The position numbers and the translations under genes are program-made. The notes below the pieces were generated by a model. That model was not told the origin of the DNA and searched no databases. It was given only the letters and a program-made list of their open reading frames with translations. Below are positions 9,573 to 17,393 of a stretch of DNA of 64,000 bases, one piece after another; positions within the stretch are counted from its first letter, which is position 1; the number at the start of each line of letters is the position of its first letter. The stretch spans positions 78,849 through 142,848 of the forward strand of contig NZ_BJMM01000020.1 of the NCBI RefSeq assembly GCF_006539165.1. The letters run 5' to 3'. The stretch comes from Streptomyces cacaoi. Lineage in GTDB: Bacteria; Actinomycetota; Actinomycetes; Streptomycetales; Streptomycetaceae.

Positions 9573-11423
9573 TCAACGGCCGGTGCGCGGTGGGGCGATG
9601 GAGGGCCGGACCATGAGGTCGGCGCGGACGGTGGCGACTCCGCCCGGCGGCGGGACCTCACGGCCCAGGGCGAGGCGGCCGGCGCGGGCCCCCGCCTCGT
9701 GCAGGGGGAGGCGGACGGTGGTGAGCGGGGGAGCGGCGTCTGCGCTGAAGGGAAGGTCGTCGAAGCCCGCGACGGAGATGTCCTGCGGGATGCGCAGGCC
9801 GCGGTCGCGCAGGGCGGCGCAGATGCCGAGGGCCACGGTGTCGTTGGCGGCCACCATGGCGGTCACCTCCGGGGCCCTGCGCAGGAGTTCGAGTGCGCCG
9901 TCGTAGCCGGAGGAGCGGTCGTAGGCGCCGCCGTGCACGGTGAGCCGTTCGGCGTCCGCGGCCAGGGCCGGGTCGTACGCGGCGAGGGCCGTGCGGTGGC
10001 CCTCCAGGCGGTGCCGGGTGGTGGTGCGGTCCGCGGGGCCGGCGACGTAGCCGATGGCGCGGTGGCCGAGGTCCAGCAGATGCGCGGTGAGCCGGTGGGC
10101 GCCGCCGCGGTTGTCGAAGGCGACGGTGAGCACACCGGGGCCCGCGTCGGCTCCGTCCGGCGGCAGCCAGAGGCCCCGCCGCCGTGCGCCGTCAGCTCCC
10201 GCCGCCTGTCCGGCCGTTGCCGATGGCCGTCGTGCTGCTGTGGCTCGTCCGGGCGCGGAGGTGGCCGGTCCGCGTGGTGCCGCGCGGTCGGGACCTGCTG
10301 TGGTCCGCCCGGGCTCAGCTGCCACGTCTCCGGCGGCCTCGGCTGCCCATGCGTGCTCCGCCGCGTTTTCCGGCGCATCTGTGGGAGGTTCTGCCTCTGC
10401 TGCTCGTGCGGTCGCTGTTGCGGCTCCTGGCGAGCCTGGCCCCGGCGCTGACGCGCGCCCGGCATCGGCTGTGACCGAGTTTTCAGCTGAGCCCGGATCG
10501 CCAGCAGAGGCCGGACCGCCAACGTGGGCCGGGCCGTCAGCTGATGCCTGATCGTCGCCTGGTGCCTGATCGTCGGCCGGCGGCTGTTGTCGCCCCTCTG
10601 CTGTCGCAGGTGCGTGCACTGCTGTCCGCGCGGAGGTTTCCGCGGCGTGGCCGGGGGCTGACGTGGCTGCCATCTGTCCGCAGTTTTCCGCCTCTTGTCG
10701 GGGGAGTGCTGTTCCGTGGGCGTCATCTGCCGTCTGTCCGGCCGCGGCGCTCGCTTCGGCAGCTGTGGTGGGCCGCGGGCCCCGCACGGGGGTCTCCCGC
10801 GTCCCGGGCGCGGGGCGTATCCGTGTGCCGGGACGGGCCGTTGCCGACGGGCCGGGGGCTGCGGGGGACTCGTCCGGGTCCCGGCCTGCCGGGAGCATCA
10901 GGGACGCCTCCTCGTCCTCCGGAGCGGGTGGCAGCGGGGGACGGCCGCACAGGACGACGCGGGTGCCGGAGGCGGCGAGACGGCGCAGCCGGGCCGCCAG
11001 TGCGGCGCTGTGCTCGCTGTTCTCGACGGCGCCACCGGTCAGTACGAGGGCCGCGGCGCGCTGGCGCTGGAGGAGCGTGAGGTAGGTCAGTTCCTGTTCG
11101 GGTGAGCCGCCGGTGTTGCAGACGACGGCGAGTTTCCGCGCGCCCGCCGGGCCCTCGGCGCCGCCCATCTCGCTCTGCACGGCCCCGGCGATGATGCCGA
11201 AGAACGGGTCGGCGATGTCGTTGACGAGGATCCCTACCAGATCGGAGCTGGCGGCGGCCAGGGCGCTGGCGGGGCCGTTGACGACGTACTCCAGTTCGTC
11301 CACGGCGCGCAGGACCCGGCTGCGGGTCGCGCCGGCGACGGGGTAGTTGCCGCTCAGCACGCGGGAGACGGTCGCCGCCGAGACCCCCGCGCGGGCGGCC
11401 ACATCGGCCAGGGTCACTGCCAT
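9573..11423 (-). CDS. LacI-family regulator with a very large low-complexity insertion
   Basis: This 616-residue protein is nearly twice the usual 330-350. Residues 1-50 are a standard LacI helix-turn-helix (LADVAARAGVSAATVSRVLSG) and hinge. Residues 60-165 give the first half of the sugar-binding domain (VGILVNDIADPFFG). Residues 430-616 give the second half (TVAFDNRGGAHRLTAHLL, AANDTVALG, VAGFDDLPFS). Between them, residues about 165-430 (bases about 10134-10931) are Ala/Pro/Gly/Thr/Glu-rich with no visible fold. The insertion uses more A/T-ending codons (GCA, ACA, GCT) than its flanks. The frame stays open throughout, so the gene looks intact. It probably represses the divergent operon and itself. 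Confidence 0.88.
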   Translation of the reverse strand: MAVTLADVAARAGVSAATVSRVLSGNYPVAGATRSRVLRAVDELEYVVNGPASALAAASSDLVGILVNDIADPFFGIIAGAVQSEMGGAEGPAGARKLAVVCNTGGSPEQELTYLTLLQRQRAAALVLTGGAVENSEHSAALAARLRRLAASGTRVVLCGRPPLPPAPEDEEASLMLPAGRDPDESPAAPGPSATARPGTRIRPAPGTRETPVRGPRPTTAAEASAAAGQTADDAHGTALPRQEAENCGQMAATSAPGHAAETSARTAVHAPATAEGRQQPPADDQAPGDDQASADGPAHVGGPASAGDPGSAENSVTADAGRASAPGPGSPGAATATARAAEAEPPTDAPENAAEHAWAAEAAGDVAAEPGRTTAGPDRAAPRGPATSAPGRATAARRPSATAGQAAGADGARRRGLWLPPDGADAGPGVLTVAFDNRGGAHRLTAHLLDLGHRAIGYVAGPADRTTTRHRLEGHRTALAAYDPALAADAERLTVHGGAYDRSSGYDGALELLRRAPEVTAMVAANDTVALGICAALRDRGLRIPQDISVAGFDDLPFSADAAPPLTTVRLPLHEAGARAGRLALGREVPPPGGVATVRADLMVRPSIAPPRTGR

Positions 11424-11732
11424 CGCTTCCTCCGTGCTCTGCTGTGCCGTCCCACGGCCTGCCCGTGTGCCGGGCCTGATCTGCCCGGGTGCTGTACCCG
11501 TCCGTGCGGATCCGCACGGGCGGACGGGACCGTCTGCCGGGCTTCCGGGCCCCCGGGCCTCACGGTCCACGGGTGTCGCCCGGCCGGGAAGCCGTGTGCC
11601 CGTGTACCCGGAGCCCGTCGGTCCCGCGAGCCGTACGCCGCCCCGCGCCCCCGCACGCCGTTGCCCCAGCACCGTATGCCGCCGCGTCCGCGCCGCGCAC
11701 CGCGCCCGGGGATTTCTCCGGCCACGGGCACA

Positions 11733-11931
11733 GCCACAGCTGTGGCCACAGCGCCGGTCGCGGGCAACGCCCCGAGGCCGGATGGCGACGGACACGCGTT
11801 CCGAGCGGAGCCCTGGACAGCGCCCGCAGAGGCCATACAGCTGCGCATGCGACCGCGTCCGGAGCCGAGCGCACGGCCCCCTCGCACAGCTGTGGGGAAA
11901 AACCGTCGGCGCTGTGCACGCCACAGCTGTG
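11733..11931. repeat. Three CACAGCTGTG palindromes
   Basis: GCCACAGCTGTGGC occurs at 11733-11746, and its core CACAGCTGTG recurs at 11885-11894 and 11922-11931. The centres are 150 and 37 bases apart. All lie upstream of the catabolic operon promoter. A fourth core copy lies within the start of rbsB near 17284-17293. They could be operators for a second regulator; this is inference. Confidence 0.45.
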
Positions 11932-11955
11932 TACGGAGCGAGCTCGCCAAGTCTC

Positions 11956-11985
11956 TTGTTGGGGCCCCGGCTTGAGGGCTAGCGT
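11956..11985 (+). promoter_or_regulatory. Promoter of the Gfo/Idh/MocA-DUF993-epimerase operon
   Basis: TTGTTG at 11956-11961 and TAGCGT at 11980-11985 are separated by 18 bases, a fair match to the principal Streptomyces sigma consensus (TTGACn / TAnnnT). The predicted start point at about 11992 falls immediately before the palindrome at 11993-12006. Confidence 0.5.
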
Positions 11986-11992
11986 GCCCGGA

Positions 11993-12006
11993 AGAAAGCG
12001 CTTTCT
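11993..12006. promoter_or_regulatory. LacI-type operator palindrome
   Basis: AGAAAGCGCTTTCT is a perfect 14-bp palindrome with a central CG, the typical shape of LacI/CcpA-family operators. It overlaps the predicted transcription start of the operon and lies in the region divergent from a LacI-family gene, so a bound repressor would block the promoter. The assignment to the neighbouring regulator is inferred from position. Confidence 0.7.
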
Positions 12007-12072
12007 ACGGGTGGTCCGCCGATGCGTGGAGCGGCAGGGCACAGGCCGAGCGACCAGGGAGACGACGCAGAC

Positions 12073-13254
12073 GTGACACACGAAGCAGATGCGACCCGCA
12101 GAACGGTCCGTATCGCGATGAACGGCGTGACGGGGCGGATGGGGCACCGGCAGCACCTGGTGCGCTCGATCCTCGCGCTGCGCGAGGAGGGCGGGCTGGA
12201 CCTCGGCGACGGGGAACGCCTGTGGCCCGAGCCCGTGCTCGTGGGCCGCAGGGAGCAGGCGCTCAAGGAACTGGCCGAGGCACACGGCCTGGACCGGCGG
12301 GCGGTCAGCACGGACCTGGACGCGGTGCTCGCCGACCCGTCCGTGGACATCTACTTCGACGCGCAGGTCACCTCGGCCCGCGAGGAGGCGCTGCGGAAGG
12401 CGATCGCGGCCGGCAAGCACGTCTACACCGAGAAGCCGGCCGCCACCTCCGTGGACGGGGCGCTGGAGCTGGCGAGGGCGGCGGAGCGGGCGGGCGTCAA
12501 GCACGGTGTCGTGCAGGACAAGCTGTTCCTGCCGGGCCTGCGCAAGCTGCGGCGGCTGGTCGAGGGGGGCTTCTTCGGCCGCATCCTGTCCGTGCGCGGG
12601 GAGTTCGGCTACTGGGTGTTCGAGGGCGACTGGCAGAGCGCGCAGCGTCCCTCGTGGAACTACCGTGCGGAGGACGGCGGCGGCATCGTCAGCGACATGT
12701 TCCCGCACTGGGAGTACGTGCTGCACGAGCTGTTCGGCCGGGTCACCTCCGTGCAGGCGTATGCGGCCACGCACCTTCCGCAGCGGTGCGACGAGCAGGG
12801 GCGCGCCTACACGGCCACAGCTGACGACGCGGCGTACGGCATCTTCACGCTGGAGGGCGGCGTCGTCGCGCAGATCAACTCCTCGTGGGCGGTGCGGGTG
12901 CACCGGGACGAGCTGGTGGAGTTCCAGGTGGACGGCACGGAGGGGTCGGCGGTTGCGGGGCTGCGCGGCTGCCGCTACCAGCATCGCGCGGGCACGCCCC
13001 GCCCGGTGTGGAATCCGGACCTGCCGGCGACCGAGCGGTTCCGGGAGCAGTGGCAGGAGGTGCCGGACAACGACGGCGACGAGCGGGTGAACGGGTTCAA
13101 GGCGCAGTGGGAGCTGTTCCTGCGGCATGTCGTACGGGACGAGCCGTACAGCTGGGACCTGCTCGCGGGGGCGCGCGGTGTGCAACTCGCGCAGCTGGGG
13201 CTGGTTTCCAGTGCGGAGGGCCGCCGCATGGATGTGCCGGAGCTGTCGCTGTGA
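12073..13254 (+). CDS. Gfo/Idh/MocA-family oxidoreductase
   Basis: The protein is 393 residues from GTG at 12073. An in-frame ATG at 12022 would add 17 residues, and I prefer the GTG because the extra residues look non-conserved. The N-terminal Rossmann segment TVRIAMNGVTGRMGHRQHLV is followed by a GKHVYTEKPAATSVDGALEL segment, the family's EKP motif with the catalytic Lys. The C-terminal alpha/beta domain has GGIVSDMFPHWEYVLHELFG, with substrate-binding Asp and His. Such enzymes oxidise or reduce sugars with NAD(P). It is first in an operon whose next gene overlaps its stop codon (GTGA at 13251-13254). Substrate unknown, but the neighbours point to a keto-sugar pathway. Confidence 0.85.
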   Translation: MTHEADATRRTVRIAMNGVTGRMGHRQHLVRSILALREEGGLDLGDGERLWPEPVLVGRREQALKELAEAHGLDRRAVSTDLDAVLADPSVDIYFDAQVTSAREEALRKAIAAGKHVYTEKPAATSVDGALELARAAERAGVKHGVVQDKLFLPGLRKLRRLVEGGFFGRILSVRGEFGYWVFEGDWQSAQRPSWNYRAEDGGGIVSDMFPHWEYVLHELFGRVTSVQAYAATHLPQRCDEQGRAYTATADDAAYGIFTLEGGVVAQINSSWAVRVHRDELVEFQVDGTEGSAVAGLRGCRYQHRAGTPRPVWNPDLPATERFREQWQEVPDNDGDERVNGFKAQWELFLRHVVRDEPYSWDLLAGARGVQLAQLGLVSSAEGRRMDVPELSL

Positions 13255-14456
13255 TCCGGCTCCCGGGGGCGGACGGACAGCTGTACACCTATGTGCCGGG
13301 GTCGGCGGGCGCGGCCGCCGGGGGAGGGGAGGAGCCGACGCGGGAGGGCGTCGGGGCTCCGCTCGTCTCGCGTACCGTCTTCGCCGCCGCGCACGTCGTC
13401 GCGGATCCGCTCGCCGACACCTCGCCGGACGGGCCCTCAGCTGTCGACTGGGACGCCACGCTGGCTTTCCGCCGTCATCTGTGGGCGCACGGGCTGGGCG
13501 TCGCCGAGGCGATGGACACCGCGCAGCGCGGCATGGGCCTGGAGTGGGAGCGCGCGGCGGAGCTGATCCGGCGTTCCGCCGCCGAGGCCCGCGCGGTGGG
13601 CGGCCGGATCGCGTGCGGTGTGGGCACGGATCAGCTGAGCGTGGCCGACGGGCGGAGCCCGGCACAGCTGAGGGACCGCATCCGGGCGGCGTACGAGGAG
13701 CAGCTCGCGCTCACCGAGGAGACCGGCGCGCAGGCGATCCTGATGGCCTCCCGCGCGCTGGCCGCTGCCGCCCGGGGCCCGGAGGAGTACGCGGAGATCT
13801 ACGGGGCACTGCTGCGGCAGGCGGCACGCCCCGTCATCCTGCACTGGCTCGGCCCGATGTTCGACCCGGCGCTGGAGGGCTACTGGGGCAGCACCGATCT
13901 CGACGAGGCGACGGACACCTTCCTCGCGATCATCGCGGCGCAGCCGGAGAAGGTCGACGGGGTGAAGGTCTCGCTGCTGGACGCGGACCGCGAGGTCGCG
14001 CTGCGCCGCCGGCTGCCTCCGGGCGTGCGCTGCTACACCGGCGACGACTTCCATTACCCGGAGCTGGTCGCGGGGGACGAACAGGGCCACAGCGACGCGC
14101 TGTTGGGCGTCTTCGACCCGCTGGCGCCCGTGGCGGCACGGGCGGTCCGGCAGCTGGACGAGGGAGGCGCCCGGGGGAGGGCCGCGTTCCGGGCGACGCT
14201 CGATCCCACCGTCCCGCTGGCCCGGCATCTGTTCGCGCCGCCGACGCGCTACTACAAGACGGGCGTCGTGCTGCTCGCCTGGCTGGCGGGGCACCAGGAC
14301 CACTTCACGATGGTGGGCGGCCTCCAGTCGGCCCGTTCGCTGCCGCACCTCGCCCGCGCCTACGAACTGGCCGACGGCATCGGTCTGTTCCCCGACCCCG
14401 AACGAGCCGCCGCACGGATGCGGCAGCTCCTGGCCGTACAGGGAGTGACCCGGTGA
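13251..14456 (+). CDS. DUF993 protein (dihydrodipicolinate-synthase-like TIM barrel)
   Basis: The protein is 401 residues; its GTG start overlaps the previous stop by 4 bases, implying translational coupling. It matches my memory of the DUF993 family: AEAMDTAQRGMGLEWERAAELIRRS, CGVGTDQL, ILHWLGPMFDPALEGYWG, KVDGVKVSLLDADRE and YTGDDFHYPELV. The family resembles the class I aldolase/DHDPS fold, and VKVSLLD carries a Lys at the position expected for a Schiff base. The likely role is cleavage or condensation of an oxidised sugar made by the upstream dehydrogenase; this is inference. No experimentally defined reaction is known to me. Confidence 0.75.
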   Translation: MIRLPGADGQLYTYVPGSAGAAAGGGEEPTREGVGAPLVSRTVFAAAHVVADPLADTSPDGPSAVDWDATLAFRRHLWAHGLGVAEAMDTAQRGMGLEWERAAELIRRSAAEARAVGGRIACGVGTDQLSVADGRSPAQLRDRIRAAYEEQLALTEETGAQAILMASRALAAAARGPEEYAEIYGALLRQAARPVILHWLGPMFDPALEGYWGSTDLDEATDTFLAIIAAQPEKVDGVKVSLLDADREVALRRRLPPGVRCYTGDDFHYPELVAGDEQGHSDALLGVFDPLAPVAARAVRQLDEGGARGRAAFRATLDPTVPLARHLFAPPTRYYKTGVVLLAWLAGHQDHFTMVGGLQSARSLPHLARAYELADGIGLFPDPERAAARMRQLLAVQGVTR

Positions 14457-15388
14457 GCGAGCCCATGAGCGACGCGGCGAGCGGACGCGGCAGCGGTGCG
14501 GCGGCGGCCGTATCCGGTCACGACGGCGGTTCCGGCGACCGGGCGCGGGCGCTGGCGCGGCTGTCCGTCAACCAGGAAACCGTCCGCCAGCTGTCGTTGC
14601 CGGAACTCTTCGAGGGCTGTGCGCATCTCGGCGTGGGCGGTGTGGGCCTGTGGCGGGAGCCGGTGCGGGAGTTCGGGCCGGAGGCGGCGGGGGCGCTCGC
14701 GCGGGAGCACGGGCTGGCGGTCACCTCGCTGTGCCGGGGCGGTTTCTTCACCGCGGCCGAACCGGCCGAGCGGCGGCGGGCGCTGGACGACAACCGGGCG
14801 GCGCTGGACGAGGCCGCGGCGCTGGGCACGGACACGCTCGTGCTGGTGTCGGGCGGGCTGCCGGCCGGTTCGCGTGACCTGGCCGGGGCGCGGGAGCGGG
14901 TGGCGGACGCGCTCGCCGAACTCGCCCCGTACGCACGGGAGCGCGGGGTGCGGCTGGCGATCGAGCCCCTGCATCCGATGTTCGCCTCGGACCGGTGCGT
15001 GGTCTCCACGCTGGGCCAGGCGCTGGAGCTGGCCGAGCGGTTCCCGGCGGACCGGGTCGGGGTGGTCGTCGACACCTACCATCTGTGGTGGGACGAGCGG
15101 GTGCCGGAGCAGATCGCGCACGCGGGCGCGCAGGGCCGCATCGCGGCGTTCCAGCTGGCGGACTGGGTCACACCGCTGCCGGTGGGTGTACTGCTGGGGC
15201 GGGGGCAGCTCGGTGACGGCTCCGTCGATCTGGCCGCCTTCTGCGCCTGGACGGCGGGGGCGGGCCATTCGGGCCCCGTGGAGGTGGAGATCTTCAATCC
15301 GGTGCTGTGGGAGCGGGACGGCAGGCAGGTGCTGGCGGAGACCGCCGACCGCTTCGTGGCCGTCCTGCGGGAGGCGGCCGGGCGCTGA
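14453..15388 (+). CDS. Sugar phosphate isomerase/epimerase (TIM barrel)
   Basis: The protein is 311 residues from GTG at 14453, overlapping the DUF993 stop by 4 bases. A disordered Gly/Ala/Ser-rich stretch occupies residues 1-30, and an internal start is possible. LAIEPLHPMFASDRCVVSTLGQ, GVVVDTYHLWWDERV, IAAFQLADWVTP and PVEVEIFNP supply the Glu-Asp/His-Glu metal ligands of the xylose-isomerase-like superfamily. As third gene of the operon it probably epimerises or isomerises the intermediate made by the dehydrogenase. It is paralogous in fold, not obviously in sequence, to the gene at 8469-9350. Confidence 0.82.
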   Translation: MSEPMSDAASGRGSGAAAAVSGHDGGSGDRARALARLSVNQETVRQLSLPELFEGCAHLGVGGVGLWREPVREFGPEAAGALAREHGLAVTSLCRGGFFTAAEPAERRRALDDNRAALDEAAALGTDTLVLVSGGLPAGSRDLAGARERVADALAELAPYARERGVRLAIEPLHPMFASDRCVVSTLGQALELAERFPADRVGVVVDTYHLWWDERVPEQIAHAGAQGRIAAFQLADWVTPLPVGVLLGRGQLGDGSVDLAAFCAWTAGAGHSGPVEVEIFNPVLWERDGRQVLAETADRFVAVLREAAGR

Positions 15389-15656
15389 CGTGTGCCGGAC
15401 GTGCCGAACGCGCCGACAGCGCCGGTCGGTTGCGGGCCGTGGACGGGTCGGCGGCGGCGCGGCGGCACGGGCGAAAGGGACCACCGGGCGGGATTCACTC
15501 TTTCCGGTAATCAGCCGGGTGCAACCCTTTTCGGGCGCTGCGGGTCGTACCGGTACCGGTCCGTGCCTTCGGGGCAGCCCAGCCCCGGGTGTACGTCGAG
15601 GGCCGGTACGGGATCTCCCGAGGGGAGGGGGAAAGCGGGAGACCGAGGGGGAGAGA

Positions 15657-15688
15657 CGAAGGGCCCGGTCGGCCGACCGGGCCCTTCG
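15657..15688. terminator. Perfect palindromic hairpin
   Basis: A 32-base perfect palindrome, half-site CGAAGGGCCCGGTCGG at 15657-15672 and its complement at 15673-15688. It sits about 270 bases after the epimerase stop, between the convergent sugar operon and ribose operon. It is a strong candidate terminator. Confidence 0.75.
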
Positions 15689-15744
15689 CGGTTGTCCGCC
15701 GGTTGTCTCGCCGGCTGCCCGTCAGTTGTCCGTCAGCTGTTCGT

Positions 15745-15782
15745 CGGCCGCCTGCCGGCTGTCGGCAGTCGGCAGGCGGCCG
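15745..15782. terminator. Second hairpin between the convergent operons
   Basis: CGGCCGCCTGCCG (15745-15757) pairs perfectly with CGGCAGGCGGCCG (15770-15782) across a 12-base loop. It lies 60 bases past the rbsD stop, so it probably ends the leftward ribose operon. Confidence 0.65.
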
Positions 15783-15841
15783 CCCGCCGGTGCTGCGCGC
15801 GGGCTGTGGCCGTTCCGACGGCGAACGAGGGGGTGTCGCCG

Positions 15842-16261
15842 TCAGAACGGCACGCCGCAGCGCAGCAGCACATTGGCGAACGGACGGGCCTCTCCCGTGC
15901 GTACCACCAGCCGGGCCTGCCGGGTCCTGGTCTTCAGCTCCTCGTGCGGTACGAGCTCAAGGCCGGGCCCGCCGGGTGCCGGTGGCGCGGAGGCCGGGAA
16001 GAGGCGGTCGAGCAGCGCGCTCGCCGCGGGGTTCGCCTCACGTACCTCGGTGGCCGCGACAGCGCCTTCCACTTCCAGTTCGTCGAGGATCCCTTCGAGG
16101 ACCTCGGCGAAGGACGGCACACCTGCCCGGAAGGCGAGATCGACGACGAGCGGGCCTTCCGGGATGGGAAGTCCGGCATCGCACACCATGACGAGGTCGG
16201 TGTGCCCCAACCGGGCCAGCGCTCCGGAGAGATGGCGGTTGAGTATTCCGGATTTCTTCAT
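15842..16261 (-). CDS. rbsD: D-ribose pyranase
   Basis: The protein is 139 residues, starting at the ATG of MKKSGILNRHLSGALARLGH, the canonical RbsD N terminus with its conserved His. It continues with DAGLPIPEG and ends with VVRTGEARPFANVLLRCGV, where the Thr-Gly-Glu and Asn residues line the subunit-interface active site. RbsD speeds interconversion of the pyranose and furanose forms of ribose after import. It is the last gene of the leftward rbs operon, 132 bases after rbsB. Length and motifs are normal. No rbsK is seen next to it, so phosphorylation must come from elsewhere. Confidence 0.93.
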   Translation of the reverse strand: MKKSGILNRHLSGALARLGHTDLVMVCDAGLPIPEGPLVVDLAFRAGVPSFAEVLEGILDELEVEGAVAATEVREANPAASALLDRLFPASAPPAPGGPGLELVPHEELKTRTRQARLVVRTGEARPFANVLLRCGVPF

Positions 16262-16393
16262 GCCGTGTTCTCCAGGGAAGTGCGAGCCGGGCCGCCGGTT
16301 CCACAGCGGCCGGCCGGGACGAGGGCGACGCCGGTCGAGTGTCCTTGCCCTCAACTGCCCCGGGCCGTGCGAAGTGTTCGGCTCCGGGAGCGA

Positions 16394-17332
16394 TCAGGAA
16401 TAGCGGTCGACGTTCTTCTTGGTGACGACCTTGACCGGAACCTTGATCTTCGGGTCCACGGTCGAGTCCTCGACGATGCGGATGGCGTTGCGGACGGCCA
16501 TCTTGCCCAGCTCGTCGGGCTGCTGGGCCACGGTGGAGCTGATGGAGCCCTTCTTGACGGCCTTCAGCGTCTCCGGGGTGCCGTCGAAGCCGACGATCTT
16601 GACGTCGCCGCCGGCCTTGGAGCCCAGGGCCTTGGCGGCACCCAGCGCCATCTCGTCGTTCTCGGCGAAGATCCCGTCGATGTTCGGGTGGGACTGCATG
16701 ACGTTGGTCGTGACGTCCAGGCCCTTGGCGCGCAGGAAGTCCGCCGGCTGCTTGGCGACGATCTTGATGCCCGGGTACTTCTTGATGCCCTCGTTGAAGC
16801 CCTTGGCGCGCTCACGGGACGAGGACGTGCCGACCTGACCGCGCAGGACGAGGATCTCGCCCTTGCCGCCGAGCTGGTCGGCGAGGCTCTTGGCGGCCAG
16901 CTTGCCGCCCTCGACGTTGTCGGAGGCGACCGTGGTCTCGATGTCGGCCTTGTTCACGCCGCGGTCGGCGGCGATCACCGGGATGTTGGCGTTGTTGGCG
17001 GCCTTGACGGACGGGCCCGCCGCATCCGAGTCGACCGGGTTGATGATGAGCGCCTTCACGTTCTTCGACGTGAAGTTCTGGACCTGGTTGGCCTGCGTGG
17101 AGGCGTCCTCCTGGGCGTCCTGCACCGTCAGGTCGGCGCCCTGCCGCTTGGCCTCGGCCTCGGCTCCGTCCTTCATCTGAACCATGAAGGGCTGGTTCAG
17201 CGCGGATATCGCGAAGCCGAGCTTGATCTTCTTCTTCCCGTCGCCGGAACCCGACCCGGTCCCGCAGGCGGACGCGGTCAGTACCACAGCTGTGGCCAGA
17301 ACCACCGCGGACGTGCTCTTTCTCTTGCTCAT
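16394..17332 (-). CDS. rbsB: Ribose-type ABC transporter substrate-binding lipoprotein
   Basis: The protein is 312 residues. Its N terminus is a lipoprotein signal peptide with lipobox TASAC, so Cys23 should be lipidated and the protein anchored outside the membrane. The mature part is a periplasmic-binding-protein-1 fold typical of RbsB: GFAISALNQPFMVQMKDGAE, ALIINPVDSDAAG, VIAADRGVNKA, GIFAENDEMALGA and VKIVGFDGTPE. The Asp-Arg and Asn/Asp residues of these segments normally contact ribose. It lies 61 bases after rbsC. A CACAGCTGTG palindrome falls within its signal-peptide coding region. Confidence 0.92.
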   Translation of the reverse strand: MSKRKSTSAVVLATAVVLTASACGTGSGSGDGKKKIKLGFAISALNQPFMVQMKDGAEAEAKRQGADLTVQDAQEDASTQANQVQNFTSKNVKALIINPVDSDAAGPSVKAANNANIPVIAADRGVNKADIETTVASDNVEGGKLAAKSLADQLGGKGEILVLRGQVGTSSSRERAKGFNEGIKKYPGIKIVAKQPADFLRAKGLDVTTNVMQSHPNIDGIFAENDEMALGAAKALGSKAGGDVKIVGFDGTPETLKAVKKGSISSTVAQQPDELGKMAVRNAIRIVEDSTVDPKIKVPVKVVTKKNVDRYS

Positions 17333-17393
17333 TGCTGCATTCCTTGCAGTCGGCAGATGAATGAACTACGCGTGCTCCCCCGTCGCGCAAAGA

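Larger units (their letters stand above)
11424..12021. other. Regulatory region between the LacI gene and the catabolic operon
   Basis: These roughly 600 bases between divergent genes hold no convincing gene. They contain three copies of the palindrome CACAGCTGTG (within 11733-11746, 11885-11894 and 11922-11931), a likely promoter at 11956-11985, and a perfect LacI-type palindrome at 11993-12006. Each is listed separately. Confidence 0.6.

Noticed and set aside
12073..13254. myo-Inositol 2-dehydrogenase (iolG)
   Set aside because: It is in the same broad family, but it is 15 kb from the iol group, in an operon with DUF993 under a LacI regulator, and its sequence does not look like IolG.
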